Source of the DNA: Malurus cyaneus samueli
Lineage: Eukaryota > Chordata > Aves > Passeriformes > Maluridae
NCBI GenBank assembly: GCA_009741485.1
Contig: CM019218.1
Span: 27,399,751 to 27,463,750, forward strand
Direction: 5' to 3'
DNA: 64,000 nucleotides
In this document: one piece after another, positions 35,801-50,300 of the stretch
Position numbering within the stretch: the first letter of the stretch is position 1
Layout of the letters: every line of letters begins with the position of its first letter
Position numbers and translations under genes: made by a program
Notes under the pieces: model-generated
The model's input: the letters and a program-made list of their open reading frames with translations, nothing else
Database searches by the model: none
Told to the model about the DNA's origin: nothing

Positions 35801-36479
35801 TTAAAATAAATACACAATGAATGACAAGAGGCAGTAGAAATCCCTATGCCACCCAGAGGATAATGTAGCAGTGTTTCCTGAATAGCCTCCATGCTCCTTT
35901 ATGGCAGGGATTAGATGGAACTAGAATTTAATCTGCCTGGCAGCAATCACAAATGAGGGATTCAGCAAAAATGCGGCTGTTCAAAATAGAGAATTATGAT
36001 CACACATCTGTGTATACTCAGTGGAAAAAAAGAACTTACAGTATGTAATATATATGCTTTAAAAATTAGACATTCATTAAATTATGTTACAGCCCTTTTT
36101 TCCCCGTAATTTCTTCTTTTCAGCAGGCATTCCTTCTGTGTAAAAGTGTTAGAAAACTTGCAAAAAAATCAAAAGTAGACATCTTCTATCTTTATATTTT
36201 GTCCTTCTTTCTGAGAATGTCTACCTCAAAAGGCCTGCAGTGAAAGTTCCTCAAGATAGTTACATAATCCATATACATAAAGCTTGATTTTAGCAGACCT
36301 GAAATATATGTAAGATGTTTTAAATGTTTCTGTTTTTTTGATTCATTATGCTAGAAAAGTTAACAATTACAGTTAAATTTTTAAAAAAAAGGTTGTTAAT
36401 GCAAATTTAGATTGATAAAACAAAATACAAGTTCCAAAATTTACAAAGAATTCTTTTTCTAAAACAAATTCTTCAAGAA
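29831..36479. other. AT-rich gene desert
   Basis: I see no supportable gene. A perfect 12-bp-arm inverted repeat is at 30626-30659. A short tandem of GGGACCACCTT is at about 32699-32720. Confidence 0.5.
30626..30659. repeat. Inverted repeat, 12-bp arms
   Basis: AATACTCTTGAG and CTCAAGAGTATT are exact reverse complements with a 10-base spacer, so a hairpin is possible. No flanking target duplication or transposon terminus was recognised. Confidence 0.85.
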
Positions 36480-36782
36480 TTACCTTCTGTGAACCCATGT
36501 TTTCTGTCTGATAACTGCATTGTTCTTTAAAAGCCTTTCCATACTACCCAGTATAATCTTCATAATTTTCACAGTGACTGAGGTTAAACTAACAGGGCTG
36601 TAGTTTCCTGGTTTTTCCCTCACACTCTTTTTATAAATTGGAATAACATTGGCTAGCTTCCAGTCAACAGGGACCTTCCCAGACTCCCAAGATGTTTGGT
36701 AGATGAGCAAGATGGGTGCTGCTGTAACATCTGCTAACTCCTTCACTACTTTGGGATGTGTCTCATAACGACATGTGATCAT
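36480..36782 (-). mobile_element. CR1 LINE reverse-transcriptase fragment
   Basis: The minus-strand frame stays open for 100 codons and contains the CR1 ORF2 signature order: HPKVVKELAD, then ILLIYQTSW, then SGKVPVDWKLANVIPIYKK, then PGNYSPVSLTSV. This is the N-terminal part of the non-LTR reverse-transcriptase domain. The rest of ORF2 and the endonuclease are missing, so it is a 5'- and 3'-truncated relic. Diverged residues suggest considerable age. Confidence 0.85.
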
Positions 36783-36790
36783 TCAGCTGA

Positions 36791-36862
36791 CAGAATCAAA
36801 GAATCATAGAACCATAAATGGTTTGGGCTGGTTAAATGAGGTTTCATATCAACTCCATCTAT
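36791..36862 (-). mobile_element. CR1 LINE 3' tail
   Basis: Read on the plus strand it shows CAGAATCAAAGAATCATAGA, then ATGGTTTGGGCTGG and a weak ATCAACTCC. This is the reverse complement of the CR1 3' end with its ATTCTATG-type tail. It lies 5' of the RT fragment in minus orientation, so it belongs to a separate insertion rather than to the same copy. Confidence 0.75.
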
Positions 36863-37494
36863 AGACTACAGTTTATCAAAAGACAAAACTGGAACTACAC
36901 CTGCACAGAGTAGAAGAGCTTTTCCTCCTCCACATAATGCGGGAATTGGGGCACCTACCATAGGGGTAGGTGCTCAACCCACAGTACGTGTTTTCACAGA
37001 GCTTCTCTCTCTGACCATTGATTATTTCTATAAAACTACAGAAGCAAGCAAATTACAAGATTCAGCAGAAGAAAGCAGAAGTGGCCAAAGCAGGTAAATT
37101 TTTTTTGATAAATACAGGGTTAGTTGTTTGGTTCTGATTCCTTCCTCCATTATAGCAGCTTCATCTCAGCTTTTCTTGACACCCATATCAGTTACCATTT
37201 TCTTCATTTCTGCACCTTTCTAGGCCCCCAAACAGAGCTGCAGAAGCAATTTGGAGGTGGGGAAGGAAGTGTGCAGCAATGAGGCTGCTTCCCAGCGTCA
37301 TCATTGAAGGTATTTCCCAGTGCTGCAAAGTGCTGAGATCACCATTGCCATGTGAGACCTAATCCACCAGTAAACATATAACCCCTCCCTCCTTGCTTGC
37401 AGCAAGAAACTATGGAACTAATACAATATTTGCTGCCATCACATTGCTCACACTATTGCTCTATGTTATGCCTCATCATTCACCCTGTTGATTC

Positions 37495-37590
37495 AGATTA
37501 TAAATTCTCTAGAGGTGGGACCATCTGGTATTCTCTGTTTGTAAGGAGCCTAGCACAATAAGGTCTTGTTCTGGGCTGGCACACATAATC
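37495..37590 (+). mobile_element. Ancient amniote SINE/LINE-tail relic
   Basis: AGATTATAAATTCTCTAGAG, GGGACCATCT, TTCTCTGTTTGTA and GCCTAGCACAATAAGGTC follow the order of an old amniote repeat family. I know that family from its GTTTGTACAGCGCCTAGCACAATGGGGTCC-type 3' part. Family assignment is from memory of the pattern. Confidence 0.5.
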
Positions 37591-40500
37591 ATAGCAAAAC
37601 CAACCAAAAATAAATAGTTTTATCTCACCAGCTGTTTTATTTTTTAATTCCCTTTTTCTGCAGTATGGATAAAAAGAAGTGGACCTTTTTCTGTAGTATG
37701 GATATTCAAAATAAAAGGGAAAATCAAAAGACAAGGCAAGGAACAAACTCAGATTATCCTCTACCTAGTCACCTTTTATCCTACAAAGTCTCCTGTTTTC
37801 TTCTTACGCAATAAATAACAGCTTTAACATACAGGTTGAATTAAATCAGATACTAATTTATTTCCATCATTTTTTACATGCAGGGGTGAAGGCCTAACTA
37901 AAACACATGGAATCCACACTGAAAAGTACAGTGATGAGTAATTAATTACAGCATAAGGTTAGGCAATAATATAATTTTGCTAATTACAGCTTGGGGCTGA
38001 TTTTTTTCAGTGCAGCGGACAACAGCATGTGTTTATTCCCCACAATAACAATAATGGGATACATCATTAACCCTATTTTATTCTTTCTTAATTTTTATAA
38101 TACCAATAACAAAGATCATTAACCTCTGTTCTGTTTAACATCTAATCAGCCATTTTAGTTAAATAAATATAATATGAAACATTAAACATCACTTTGTTTA
38201 GGTAGATTTCCTCTCAAGAGGGGAAATTTTCTTAGTGTTATATTAATACCAGTTGACTCAACAAGTGTTAAAAAATCAGGAACAACATGGAAAAAGATCT
38301 ATTGCAACATTCAGTGTTTAAACAAAATCTGTTTAATTATCATTATTTGATAAAATTTTCTTGACAAAAAGGGCAACTTTTCTGTAAAAACATATATTAA
38401 ATGTGTTTAATAAATTTTCCTTGCAATTATTCTGTTATGTTCTGGAATTCAAATATTGCTTGGATTCAGCTACTTATAGATGTAAGGTTTTTGTTCTATC
38501 AAGTCCATTAAACCATCCTTTCATTACAAAGGTATGAGTAAAAAATGCCTCTAATAGTAAAAGTAAGCTGAATTAAGAAGGAGAAAAAGAATATACTTCT
38601 GCTGAGGAGAATCCATTTTACATAAATGTCCCAAAGAACAACGTAACAATACAAGTAAAACAATACAACCAATATTTTAATCACCATTTCTAGTGACTTC
38701 TAAAGATATAAGAGCAAAATGGTGATATATTAGTAGGCCAGAGGTAAGGCTTTGAATTTCAAGCTTGGCTATTGAAATATATTTGTTTACAGAGGTATTA
38801 GGGTAACATTGAAAAAGACCTTAGTTTCTTAGGGGAGTAACCATAACAAGAAAGTAGGAGGATGTAAGATAAAACAGGGATGAAAGTACATAATTTTGGA
38901 AATTAGAAAAAAATGTTGTACTAAAAAAGGTAAGAGGAGTCCAGTTTCTTGCTGTTGAAACTGGTGGACCCCAAGTCTTTTCTTGTATTTATTTATGTAT
39001 GAGTGTTGCAAGCCAAGCTCATCTTTTAGAGTGATGTCATGTACAGATCGATAATCAGTTGATTTGAAGAGAGCATCTGTGAAGCCTATACATTTAATAT
39101 CAGGGTTATGGAATATTACTTATTTAGAAGTGATCCAACAGGAATACATAACCATTCGTCATTTTAAGGCCACAGAGAGTTCCCAATTGCTCAGATCTAT
39201 GGCAACATGCTGAAGTTAAAATCCTATTTGATTTTTGATGAATATCTGTTGGGCCTGTGTGCAGTACCTCTCTGCGTTAAATTAGATATATTGATTTTTT
39301 TTCACACTTCGTGGAATTTCAGTAGTGTTTATTCAGTATTAGGCACAAACAGTCCTCTTCCCTACAAATTAAGCATCCAGAAAATCAAAAATTGTTAGAA
39401 GAAGTCACAATTATGGCAGAATAAAAAAGAGCATGAGGAAGTACAAACCTATATTTTGAACTTCATTCTGCCATATTTAAGAATGCTAAGGCAGCACCTA
39501 AGTTTGACTTAAGTTATGAATCACAAAATAAAGATTTGCCTATTTGTCTACATGTTTACATGAATTTAAGGAGACTTGAAACTCATTTCAGTCTAACTTT
39601 TAAATACTTGCACTGCATGTCATGCAAATTCTGAACAGTTACAGTAAGATTTTAGATTCAGAAGGACAACATTTTCAATTTTATCAGCATAAGAAGACAC
39701 TGTTTTAATTCTGTCACAAATGTTTACACTGCCACAAACCTTACTAGAAAGGAGATAGAAAGACATTCTCTCTAACTCAAAGGTACTATTTAGTTCAATA
39801 TGCCATTTTAAAATGCCATTCAGCTGCCACTGAGGTAGAGTTCTTCTCAAGATGGTACTGCTTTACCCTCACATTATGTTTAATATATCCCATCCCCTTG
39901 TTGCAATTCCTTGGCCCAAAATGATTTTCCAAGCAAGAATGAAAACTGCATTCTTACCTTCACTGAACAATTGAAAATACACATTGCATTCCTCAAAATT
40001 GCCATGAAAAGTACAGTTAGGTGATTATTAAAAAAACATGTATTTAGAAAGAATGAGGAATTAGAATTTTCAGTGTATTTCTAAAACAAGACAGACATGG
40101 GTAATGTATATTTTTCCTGTGAATGAGATTCTCCTACTTGTAAATAACCATTTTTGCACAGAAAAGGGACTTTCCAGTTTTTCTGCAGCTCTACCCATTG
40201 ATTCCTAATTATTCTAAACACTGTTATCTGGAAACATACTTGATGCTCTTCTACTTTATCTACAACATGACTTCATCCACAACTTATGTAAGCAGACAAC
40301 CCACCGAGATGTCATGAAGTGTCTAAGAAGATCATTATACACTTGGAGTGTACTGAGCCAAAGAGAAGCTGATTCCCGAATGGGTGAGGTTCTAAGCCTT
40401 CTTGGTTTTCTTAATTTTAGTGGAATTTCATACAAATCCCAGGAGATAACTTTTTGCAGGGTCTTAATTCTGTGCTAATCACACAGCTACTGCACTGGAA

Positions 40501-43500
40501 GAAACATCAGGCTAGAGTAAAGCCAAAGGACAGTTGTGTAGTTTGTCTTCTCCTCCTTTTCCTTTCTTAAAAGAGTAAGAATTGAAATCTCCACCTTCAA
40601 CTGGATAGTTTTAACTTTGTGAACAGTTTGTGAGAGAATATTAAACAGCATTTGTATTACAGGTTTACACTACATGTGAAGAAAATGATTTTCATTTCTG
40701 CTTTTATTAGGAGGATTACAATAGCAAGAGTTGGTGCTGAATAAAATGAGAAGAAAAAGTAAACTTCAAATGCTTTTTAGTAAGAAACTAAATATCAACC
40801 AACTATTATGGGTTTACTTGGTGGATTGGATTTTTTTTTTTTCTGGGGTTTTTTTTGTTTGTTTTTTTGTTGTTTTTTTTTGTTGTTGGTGACTCAGCAT
40901 TCTTCTGTAACACCATACTCCCTCACCTCTACATTATAAGAGGAGATTATTAACAACTGTCTGATAGAAGAGTGGTTTGGAATGCTTTGTTTACACTGTA
41001 TTCCAAAGAAAGAGGAAAGGATTAAGAGCTGGCTGTGATTTAATACAGCCCCAAGCTCTATCAATCAATGTTACTCACTATTATTATGAAAAACTAAAGG
41101 CAAAAAAGCCTTTACAATTGGTATAATTTAAAGAATCTCTGTATCTTATAAACAAAATCTGTTACAAGTTTTCTGAAAAGAGGAACTTATGAATTAAAGG
41201 AAATTTTAAGTGTTCTATAGACTTTGAAGTTGTCAAAAATCCAGAATTAAATGCAACTACATACATAAAATGGCAAATATTTTCAATTTAACCCCCCCCC
41301 CCAATAAAAGCATTGTATAGGCCACATTTTAGAAATAAAAATGTAAGACATCAAATTTTATTTAAAAATTATTTTATAACATTGTGATTGCTCCTCTATG
41401 CTGAAAATCATGTTTAAAAAAATTAGGTTGTACTTCAAATTATGCAATATATCCCCCAAAAGGGGGTAATTGAGTATAAAGGCAATCTGTCTAAACAGTT
41501 CTCTGAATGAACCAGTATTCATTGGTTTAGTAAAAAATGGGCATACATATCTCTGCACTTGCAAGCAGTAACTATTTTTGCTTTTATCCTGGGAAGAATC
41601 AGTATTTGAATCAGTTCTCTCTAGGAAGATAAGACCATAAAGTGGGTATGGGTCTGTCTATACGTCAAGTGCAATTTGCTTTGTTTACACATAGCCAGCT
41701 GTCCTGTAGTGGAGATGCATACACAGCATTTAGACTTCTTTAACAAGAATTATAGGATGACATAAATGGTCAGTTTCTCAAGGGCCAGTCTCAACATCAA
41801 GGTCAAACCCAAATCTTACATGATTCTCTCTGTAGAAGATAGTGCAAAAAATTGCAAGTACATACACTTCTTCTCAGTTCTGTTTGCTCAATAGTTTTGA
41901 AAAGATGTGTAACAACCACAAAATTTATTTTATACTATCTGATAAGTCCAGTTAGGCATGAAGCATGCTTTTCTATCAACACTGCTCCACTCAGCCATGC
42001 TCTTTGTAAAGAGGGCTTGTTTCTGCCTCTGCAGTTTCATTCATTTACTTGGATGTGCCCTCTACACAAACAACAAAGCTGACAAGCAGGTGCAACAGGA
42101 TTTCCCACACATCATCAAAACTGTAGTCCTGATTTCCAAAATAAGAGCAGATGAAAGGCAAACAGTACCTCTGCATGATTTTTCTATTGTAGACTAAAAT
42201 ACAAAATACTGAGAAGAAAACTACATACATTAATTGTCATGGAAGATCACAGATGGACTATTGTGCAGCATCAGTACCTTGTGTTTATTTTAATGGGTGT
42301 ATGTTTCATATTTAACAGCAAATATATAAAAATGCAGTATTCATACTGATAAAAAAGGCTTTTGTGAAAAAAAGAAATTAAAAGCAAAAATTGGCTTCTT
42401 TGTTAAATGTATACTTACTGAGGAGAGGAAAAATCTGGAAGTGAATGGACAAGTGGTGAAGTCAGTGATAGAAGATGCACTGAACACCACTATCTGCAGC
42501 TGCTGAAACAACTTTTGTAACAACAGGAGTAGAGTTTTAGGGTTTATTGCAACCACCATTACTATTATCATTCAACAGAAGAATATAAAAGGAAGAAATA
42601 ATACATTTTAAACCTGTGAAAATACAAGAAACCTAGCTGCCTATTTACACAAAAGAAATTAAATACTTCTTGAATCTTTTTTATTCAGTTTGTGTAAGAT
42701 CAGTATGTAATCAGGTGTTTTTAATGCAATACATTGTTTTATTTGCTTACTCTATTCTTAAATCCTTAACTTAGTCATTTGTGCATTTGACCTGAACAAG
42801 CCACAACTGCTGAGGCTTAGTATCAACTTTGTGGGTGATAAATGCCATTCCGTTTATTTCACTAAGGAAAACTCTCATGCATACCTTAGAAAGGATCACT
42901 TTCCCAAGCTCAGTATACAATTATCCACCTTCTTAAAAAACTTGTGTAGATTTATGAATCTTCTTGCATATAAATCAATCTCTTTCTACATTGTAATTTT
43001 TAAATCTCCACACACATAACTATATGTTTTGACATTCATTCTACTCATGGTAGATTACAAGTTTCATACATAACACTGATCCTTCAGATCAGCTTGTCTT
43101 CCATCTCTGCTATTTAAGAAAGAAAACAGTCCACAGTTTGTAACATCTTCTCAAGTGAAGAACTATTTTTAATTGCAGCAATGCATATGGAGTAAAATAG
43201 GAAGTTCATTGTCTATTTTTCCTATGGAATCTTACTGTATTTGTTGCAGCCTTCATTTTGTCTGTATGTGAGTTAATAAAGAATAATTTTCTTTACATTT
43301 CCTGTTTACTTCATCACAGTTGTATTCCTATCTTAACAGACTGCAGATGACTATGATGCATTTTATAGTACTGAAATTTCTATTGAAATTTATAAACTGG
43401 GAAAATTACAGTTGGCTTGACTTACAAATTGAAAACTCTTATTAAATTCATCTGGGAAAATTTACCAAGGTCTCTCCAGAAGTTGTTTTACTTGGTGGAA

Positions 43501-44311
43501 GGGGTTGTTAAGCAGTACAGGAAACCTACATAGGGATTCTTATGTTAAATTCTCCTAAAGAGAGATTAGCATTATTTTATAAATTAATTTTTCATTATTT
43601 TAAATTCATTCTTATTTTCAATTTTGTGAATAATATTCTATATTATGAAATGAGAGAAATTTCCTAGAAATCATGTGGATTTGCTTGAAAAGTTCCCCAT
43701 CACTAACCTGCACTAGTTCTGTATACTCTTGAACAATGTGGACAGAGATTGAGATCTACCTTTTACTGTATCCAGAAGCAAAGAGTCCAGAAATGGAAAT
43801 GTTTCTAAACAAATAAGACATTATAGATGTTAAAAATGGAGATGTGAAAGAAAAAAAAATTGTCTCTTCTTGGCAGGAAAGCAAACACAAGTACCTCACA
43901 GTCATAACACTAATAGTAAATAGAGTTTATGAAAAAATTTTCAAGATGCAAGTATGTAAATCCAAGGGCTTAAAATGGTGAAAGCATGTTCTTAAAAAAA
44001 TCACTGTAGACCAAATTTTCCTCTAATTCATAAAGTTGGTTGATTGTTTCATATCACAGAAAAAGGTATTTCTTTATTTAGTATTTACTTCCTTACTATT
44101 TTTGTTATCATTCTGATCCTGAAACAACAGATAAGCAACCAGTCAATTAACAATAGCTCACAAAGAGTCCTTTCAAATATTAGGTAAAGTCCATAAATAG
44201 ACACAAATAACAGAAATAGCTCCTTCTTTTTCTTTGAAATGCTGTACATAATGACCTAAATAGCACATGTGGAAGTAATTTCAGTATTTTATACTTGTAG
44301 CTCTTTATAGA
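37591..44311. other. AT-rich gene desert
   Basis: No gene is supported. Simple repeats are a T-rich TTTTTTTG tract at 40830-40889 and C11 at 41292-41302. Confidence 0.5.
40830..40889 (+). repeat. T-rich low-complexity tract
   Basis: T runs are broken by single G and GTTG steps over about 60 bases. It could be a reversed, decayed poly(A), but no retroelement body was identified. Confidence 0.8.
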
Positions 44312-44390
44312 TGCGCCCTTTGGGCGCAATCCAGCAAAGCTTTGCACATATGCTTAAGTTTATGCATTTTGAGTAGTCCCAAGGCTTTTG
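44312..44390. mobile_element. MITE-like palindromic relic with GC hairpin
   Basis: It opens with a perfect hairpin TGCGCCC-TTT-GGGCGCA (44312-44328). CAATCCAGCAAAGC, GCACATATGCTTAAGTTTATGCAT and TGAGTAGTCCC then follow the order of a palindromic amniote MITE family whose copies read ...CACATGCTTAA..TTTAAGCATGTGAGTAGTCCC. Chompy-type MITEs are one candidate. Only about one arm is present. Confidence 0.45.
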
Positions 44391-47300
44391 TTTGTACTGT
44401 TTGTACAAATGCCATATGATTGTTCTCTTTCATGTAATACCTTTTCGGAAATAAAAAGAAGGAAAGAGAGGAAAGAAGAGGCTCAATCTTGGTCCATACC
44501 AGTTTGAAACCTCTGACTCTCAAGGTTTGCTCAAGTTATTGCAAAATTTTGTGGGGTTTAAGAAAATGACAGGAACTGCTTTATGACTAATTATGTGAAA
44601 GATCAAACTTGATTTTAATTAATTTTCTGTGTCTTTATCAAAATAATTTAATTAGCTGCAGTATTTACCTAGTGACTCTATGAGAACAGACTTCATGTGA
44701 GGTTTCGTATGCTCTTTGGGCCAGTGTATGTACATGAATGCAAGAGAAGCACTTTTAATTTTACCTTGGCCCTTGACTCAGAGAACCTAGTTGTATTTTA
44801 CAACTAGGAAGTGCAGAGGAACAAGAAAATAGGAAATTTTTTTTTTAGCCTTTGACAAGTTCACTTCTGCTTTGGTTTGAATCCCGGGCACTAATTCAGA
44901 TCCCCTCTTATTTTAGCCAAATCTGGAGGCCAAACCTTTGCTAGTTTTGTTCAACCCCCGCCCTTTCTTCCTGTCCCATAGTCACCCATTCACACGCTAC
45001 CTGTGAATCTATTTTGACAGCTGTATTTTTCCAACAGGAAAATATTTGACACATATGGGTAATTTCAGACTCAGTACATGCATCTCCCTCTCTTACCTCC
45101 CCTTCTATTCAGTTATGCTTGTGCAGGCTCAGCCTAAGACACAGCAGATAATCTCATCAGTATAAAAACACACTGTAGACAAACAGTGTACCTAATTATT
45201 TTTGTATATTGACTAAACTTGTAATATATTGCCTTGGGTGCATCTTGGAGTCACGGAAAGGAAGTTAAAAAAATGGGCTTTTCCTCTTGGAAATCTCCTC
45301 CAAAGGTTTTAGACAGCTTTTGGTGTAAAACAAAAAGATGTTGCTGCAAAAGTGGTGGGAAATGAGCAGTGATTTTAATTTACTTTCATGTTGTTTCCCC
45401 ACTAAGTTCAATCTAAGGTGAAACATCGTGTTGATGTCAAATTTTGCTTCAAGCAAAACAATAGAAGAGCACTAAAATTAATGTAGGTGTCCAGTCAGAG
45501 GCCTTATACAGCCATTAACAGCAGTACCAGCTTGAGATAATGCATTATAAGCATGAAAAATTCAACAGTCATTGCTGTGTTTTGATCTCTCCCTTTTTCT
45601 TACTTTGTTTTCTACAGAACCTGCTGCACATTCCCAAACTGGTCTTTCTGCTAGTTTACCCCACAAAAATGCACTGGATCTGGATCATTATGACTAATGA
45701 AATTGCTGAGAAGTGATTTTTTTTTGGTCGAAATATAATGCCACTCTAGAACTTTCCCCATACATTAGCACTCTGTAACAAGGGCTTATAGTTGCCTGAG
45801 GCATTACTTTGATTCAGCTTCACTCCATCTTTAGCCACCCAGCTCAATGCACTGTTGTAAGATGAGCTGAATACTGAAATTCAATGCAACTGGGAGATGA
45901 ATGCTATTTTATAGCTATATACTATAAAATTCTTAGGTCTTTTGTTATCATCTACTGACTTTCAAAAAAAGTAAAAAAGGTCTCTGAGCCCATTTAGAGC
46001 ATAAAAACAAATTGTAACAGCATTAAGGCACAGAGTTCTGAGTTAAAATCAGCAGTTGTGTGTACCGTTCTCCAAATGCCATCGTAAATTTGCAACCCAC
46101 ATGTTGTGGTTTAAGATTCAAACCTGTGGACACAATTACTGTTGGCCAGCGTGCTTTTTATCTGAAAAATGACTTGGCTGACTTAAAAATCAGATCTTAT
46201 AGTCTCTAGAGGACAAGATGCTCTTTTCCATGAGCTTTCAGCTCTTGGATATTTCACACACAGTTTTCACAAAAGAAACACCTGAGGTGTATTGATGCTT
46301 CATGTAATGAAATCTTTTGTAAGAGCAAAAAAAAGTACCTCTTTTGTTCTGGACACAGGTGTACATAAAAACATTTAATTTTAAGTCAATATGTTTACCT
46401 GACTTTAGCATTTACAGGATTAAAGACAGGAATCATTTGGCTTCCCTGAATGTATCATTATCATTATTAATTCCTGCAGCCTCACAATAAGTTTTCCATA
46501 AATTTAAAATTAACTATTATTTTCTCACCTATAAATAAAATATAATCATCTTAAAAATCAATGAAGGGAAAACCATCAAATCCATTAACCTGACTAAGAA
46601 TTCCTTCAGGCCAATAATATGAACTGCAGTGCACTGGATCTTTCCTTTTATTGAGCTATATCTCTTTGTATGGCAACCAGCAAGGGAAAAAAAAATCAAA
46701 TCTAAAATCAAAGACTAAGGGGTTTTGTTCTGGAAACCAGTGAGGTAAGGATTGAATATTCCTTTATGCCTGGAGTTAATTTTTTTCGCCTTAATTTGCA
46801 ATCAGACACAATAAAAAAAAAAGATATTGCCCCTGGAAGGAAGCTACTTTATTACCATTCCAACTATTCTCTGTACTTTTTATCACTTCTAAATTCTTTG
46901 TTTTTGAATTCACCTTCATAACCTTGCAACAGTAAACACGTTTACTTGTCTTTGCTGACTGTCAACGAATACCATCTGCTCTTTGGAGCCTTAAAAATAG
47001 TAACACATATATGGGTCACAACTGTAGTCTCTAGATAACCATGTAGTAGATCCAGGTGATTAATTTTTCCACAACCTTTATCTTACCCAGGGGCAGACTT
47101 TTGCTACGTCTTTCCCTAGTGAACATTTCTCATAAAATGTGAAATTAACAAAAAATGCAAACTTACCAAAAAGCACTATTTCAGAGAGGACCCATGTCAA
47201 CTAACATAAGGGGTTGTTAGTCAGCTGCCTTGTTTGAACTTGATCCAAAGGCATTTCTACTCTCTTTCATAAACAAAAGTGGTTCAAGCCATGAAACTGT

Positions 47301-50300
47301 GAAACTGGGACAAACCATCAGGAGTATTTTTTCTGTGAAAGAAAAGGAAAATAGTAGCATTAGCTGCTGCTTCCAGGATGTCTTGCCAATGTTGCATCTC
47401 TCAAATACCACTTTTTCTACCTGTGAGCTGATACCCAGCTTATGCTGTTTCTCATGACTCATGCATTCAAGCTTTTCCATCCCTGACCATACAGGGTACT
47501 TTGATGAGATAATTGAGAAGTTGATGATTTGATATGCCATAGTGATCTAATTCAAGCTAACGTTAGATGGAAAACACCTATGTTAGATAGGCTAGTAAAA
47601 TTATACAAGCAAGCACTAATTTCTTCTTTGAATTTGCATGCATAAATTACATATACATATGCACTGCTATAATCCCTTAAGTATTTTTTTAAGACACAAA
47701 AAATAATATTTGCTTAACTATAAAATGAATCCTAATTTTCTACTGTTCTTGTCATTCCATGTGTCACAGAAGTCTTGTTTATAGAAAGTTATTCAAGTTC
47801 TACTTTAAAGATAGAATTAATTATTCTGCTATTATCTTATTCCCCTAATCTTGAATTATTTTCTCNACCTATAAAATACTTTAGACATAAACAGCTGACA
47901 AAGAAGTTTGGGGTGAAAATTAGATCCAGCCACACCCAGACTCCTCTCTGAAAAGGAGTTTAGAAAGCAAGGGAGTCCTTTCTGCACGTCACAACTCAGT
48001 GGGAGGGATTCACTAATAAACTTCTATGAGGCTCTTACTCTGCCCACGAGGAGTGGAAATAACTTATTTTACAAACAGAACTAAGCCAACTAACACAAAG
48101 AGTAAGATAAAAATACGCAATGATTTTCAAATGCTTGATATTTTCAAAGTGTTTGGCTTGTGATGGAAATGGATATGTTCAAATCACTGTCCATCATTCA
48201 TGTCCATGTACTGAATCTTTGACAGTCAGTTTCAGAAGTTTCAAATCAAACAACCAAAAATTTGGCAGGAGCATTAATAAAAAAAAAAAAAAAAAAAAAA
48301 AACAAACCTCCCACAAACCAACACTGCTAAATGTTTAGATGGTTTGTGAAAGAGCCCATTGCTTGTATGTATTAAAGTCAGGAATAAACTCTAAGTCCTT
48401 TCAGCATCATCAAATTGCTTTGACAACAGAAACTACTTTTTTATTTATGAGCTCTCTTGACTCAATAATTACTTGTTTTTCTATTTATGAAGAGGTGAAT
48501 CAAAGGTCCTACAAACAATTATATCCTTTGCTGTAGTCTTTTTTCACACAACAGATCCATTGAAGTCACTGAAGAGACAAGATTTGCTGAAATAAACAGT
48601 AATTATAGATATGAAACAGGACTTGATTGAAGCTTACCAATGCAATCTAATCTGTCTTTTCTTAACTTCTGGGTACATTAAATTTCACTCTTCTGTCTTT
48701 TAAGCCTTTCATATGTAACAACCCACCTTGGGTTTTTTTAAGTCAATAGCATAGTTGAAGCTTTAGTAGAATGGCAATACTACTTTCTTGAATATAGCCC
48801 TGTAATTTCCAAGAGAACATTACAGAGCACTTAACAGCATTTTGAGACCTGATGAATTAATTCTTTCTAATGAATGTGTGGAAATATGTTTGGGGTTTTT
48901 TCTTGGACACACTGGAAAACTTTGTGAAGGAACCAGAGGCCAGGTAATTTGCCAGTGGGTTGAATCTGTGTCCATACTACAGTGCTGGTTTCATCTTGAA
49001 TTTAAATTTTTTAATTAATTTCTCTGACATATTGCTATTTCAAATGGTACCTAATATACTGTTCACAAAATGCTAGGTTGTTCTATACGAACAAAACCAA
49101 AGTTTTCATTATTAGAAGACACAAATATATCAGATAGGAAAAGTACTTCTCAAACCTGAGTAGCTGATTTTTCTCCTGCTGGATCTGAAAGTGCCATATT
49201 ATAGAAATAGTGGTCACATAAGACCACTACAGTGTCAACCTACTTCATTCAAATTAATTGAAATTATTCTGGATTCCTATTGATACGACTGAAAGCAGAT
49301 CTGACTCCTTGTTCTACAGGATAGCTTCCATTTTTTTCTTTACTCATTAAATTGGTTATTCATTTTCTGTTTGGCTAACATGATCTTGGTTTATGTCCAT
49401 TCCTCTACAGCTTTAAGAGGACTCATAAGATTAGTGTTACTGTTTTTGTCTTGTTTTTCAAATTTTCCTCTTGCTGGAAAAGTTCTACCCTATTTGGCTT
49501 TTGCCCCTAAAGCTAATGAAGCTGCATGGCTGTACTCAACCTTCCTCTAAGCAAAGCAAGTAGATTTGAGTGTTAAGGGCATTTATTTACCCAGAGAAAC
49601 AAATCTGGTAACATATGTTTGTAGTGATGTCCTGCTGCTTCACCCATTATGCCAGTAGAGGTGACTGAATCCAATGGGTTGAGGGTCTTCCCCAAAAATC
49701 ACGTAATAAACAAACCATCCAGATTAGAAGTTCAAAATAAAGATCCTCTTGAGTTTGAATTTATCTCTAACCACCGGACCATATGGTTTTGTATCTCAGC
49801 AGTACTTAAGTCAGTTGTTGCTGGATTTTCTCTGTTTTGTTCTCTTTCTCAGATAATTTTTCTTTTCTTCCCCCCAGAGAATGACTAGTGAAATGAAACT
49901 GCTGAAATGTGCTTTTTGCACTTAAAATTATGTGTGATGAACAGTATTCATTTGATAGTGGCATGAAGTAAAATAAATGCCCAGTCAGTAGGAAGAATGG
50001 AGAAGTAAAATAATTATATATGACTATTTAATAATTAGCACATTTTTGACATATGTATATTATTATCTTCTTTCAAGCAAATTCAGATGGTCTATATTCA
50101 AAATATTGAATGAGAAGAGGAAGAACCTTATCCTTCAGCTGAATTTCTAGAGCAAAAAAGGACAGACAACTACACAGAAGCGAGGCAGGAAAACAGTATT
50201 AGATTTTAATCTGATTTTAGATTAAAGGTAAACTGGTAATTTAAACTGTAATTCTCATTTACAGTTATGTACTAATGTATTGAATGGTTCTTCCCTATTA

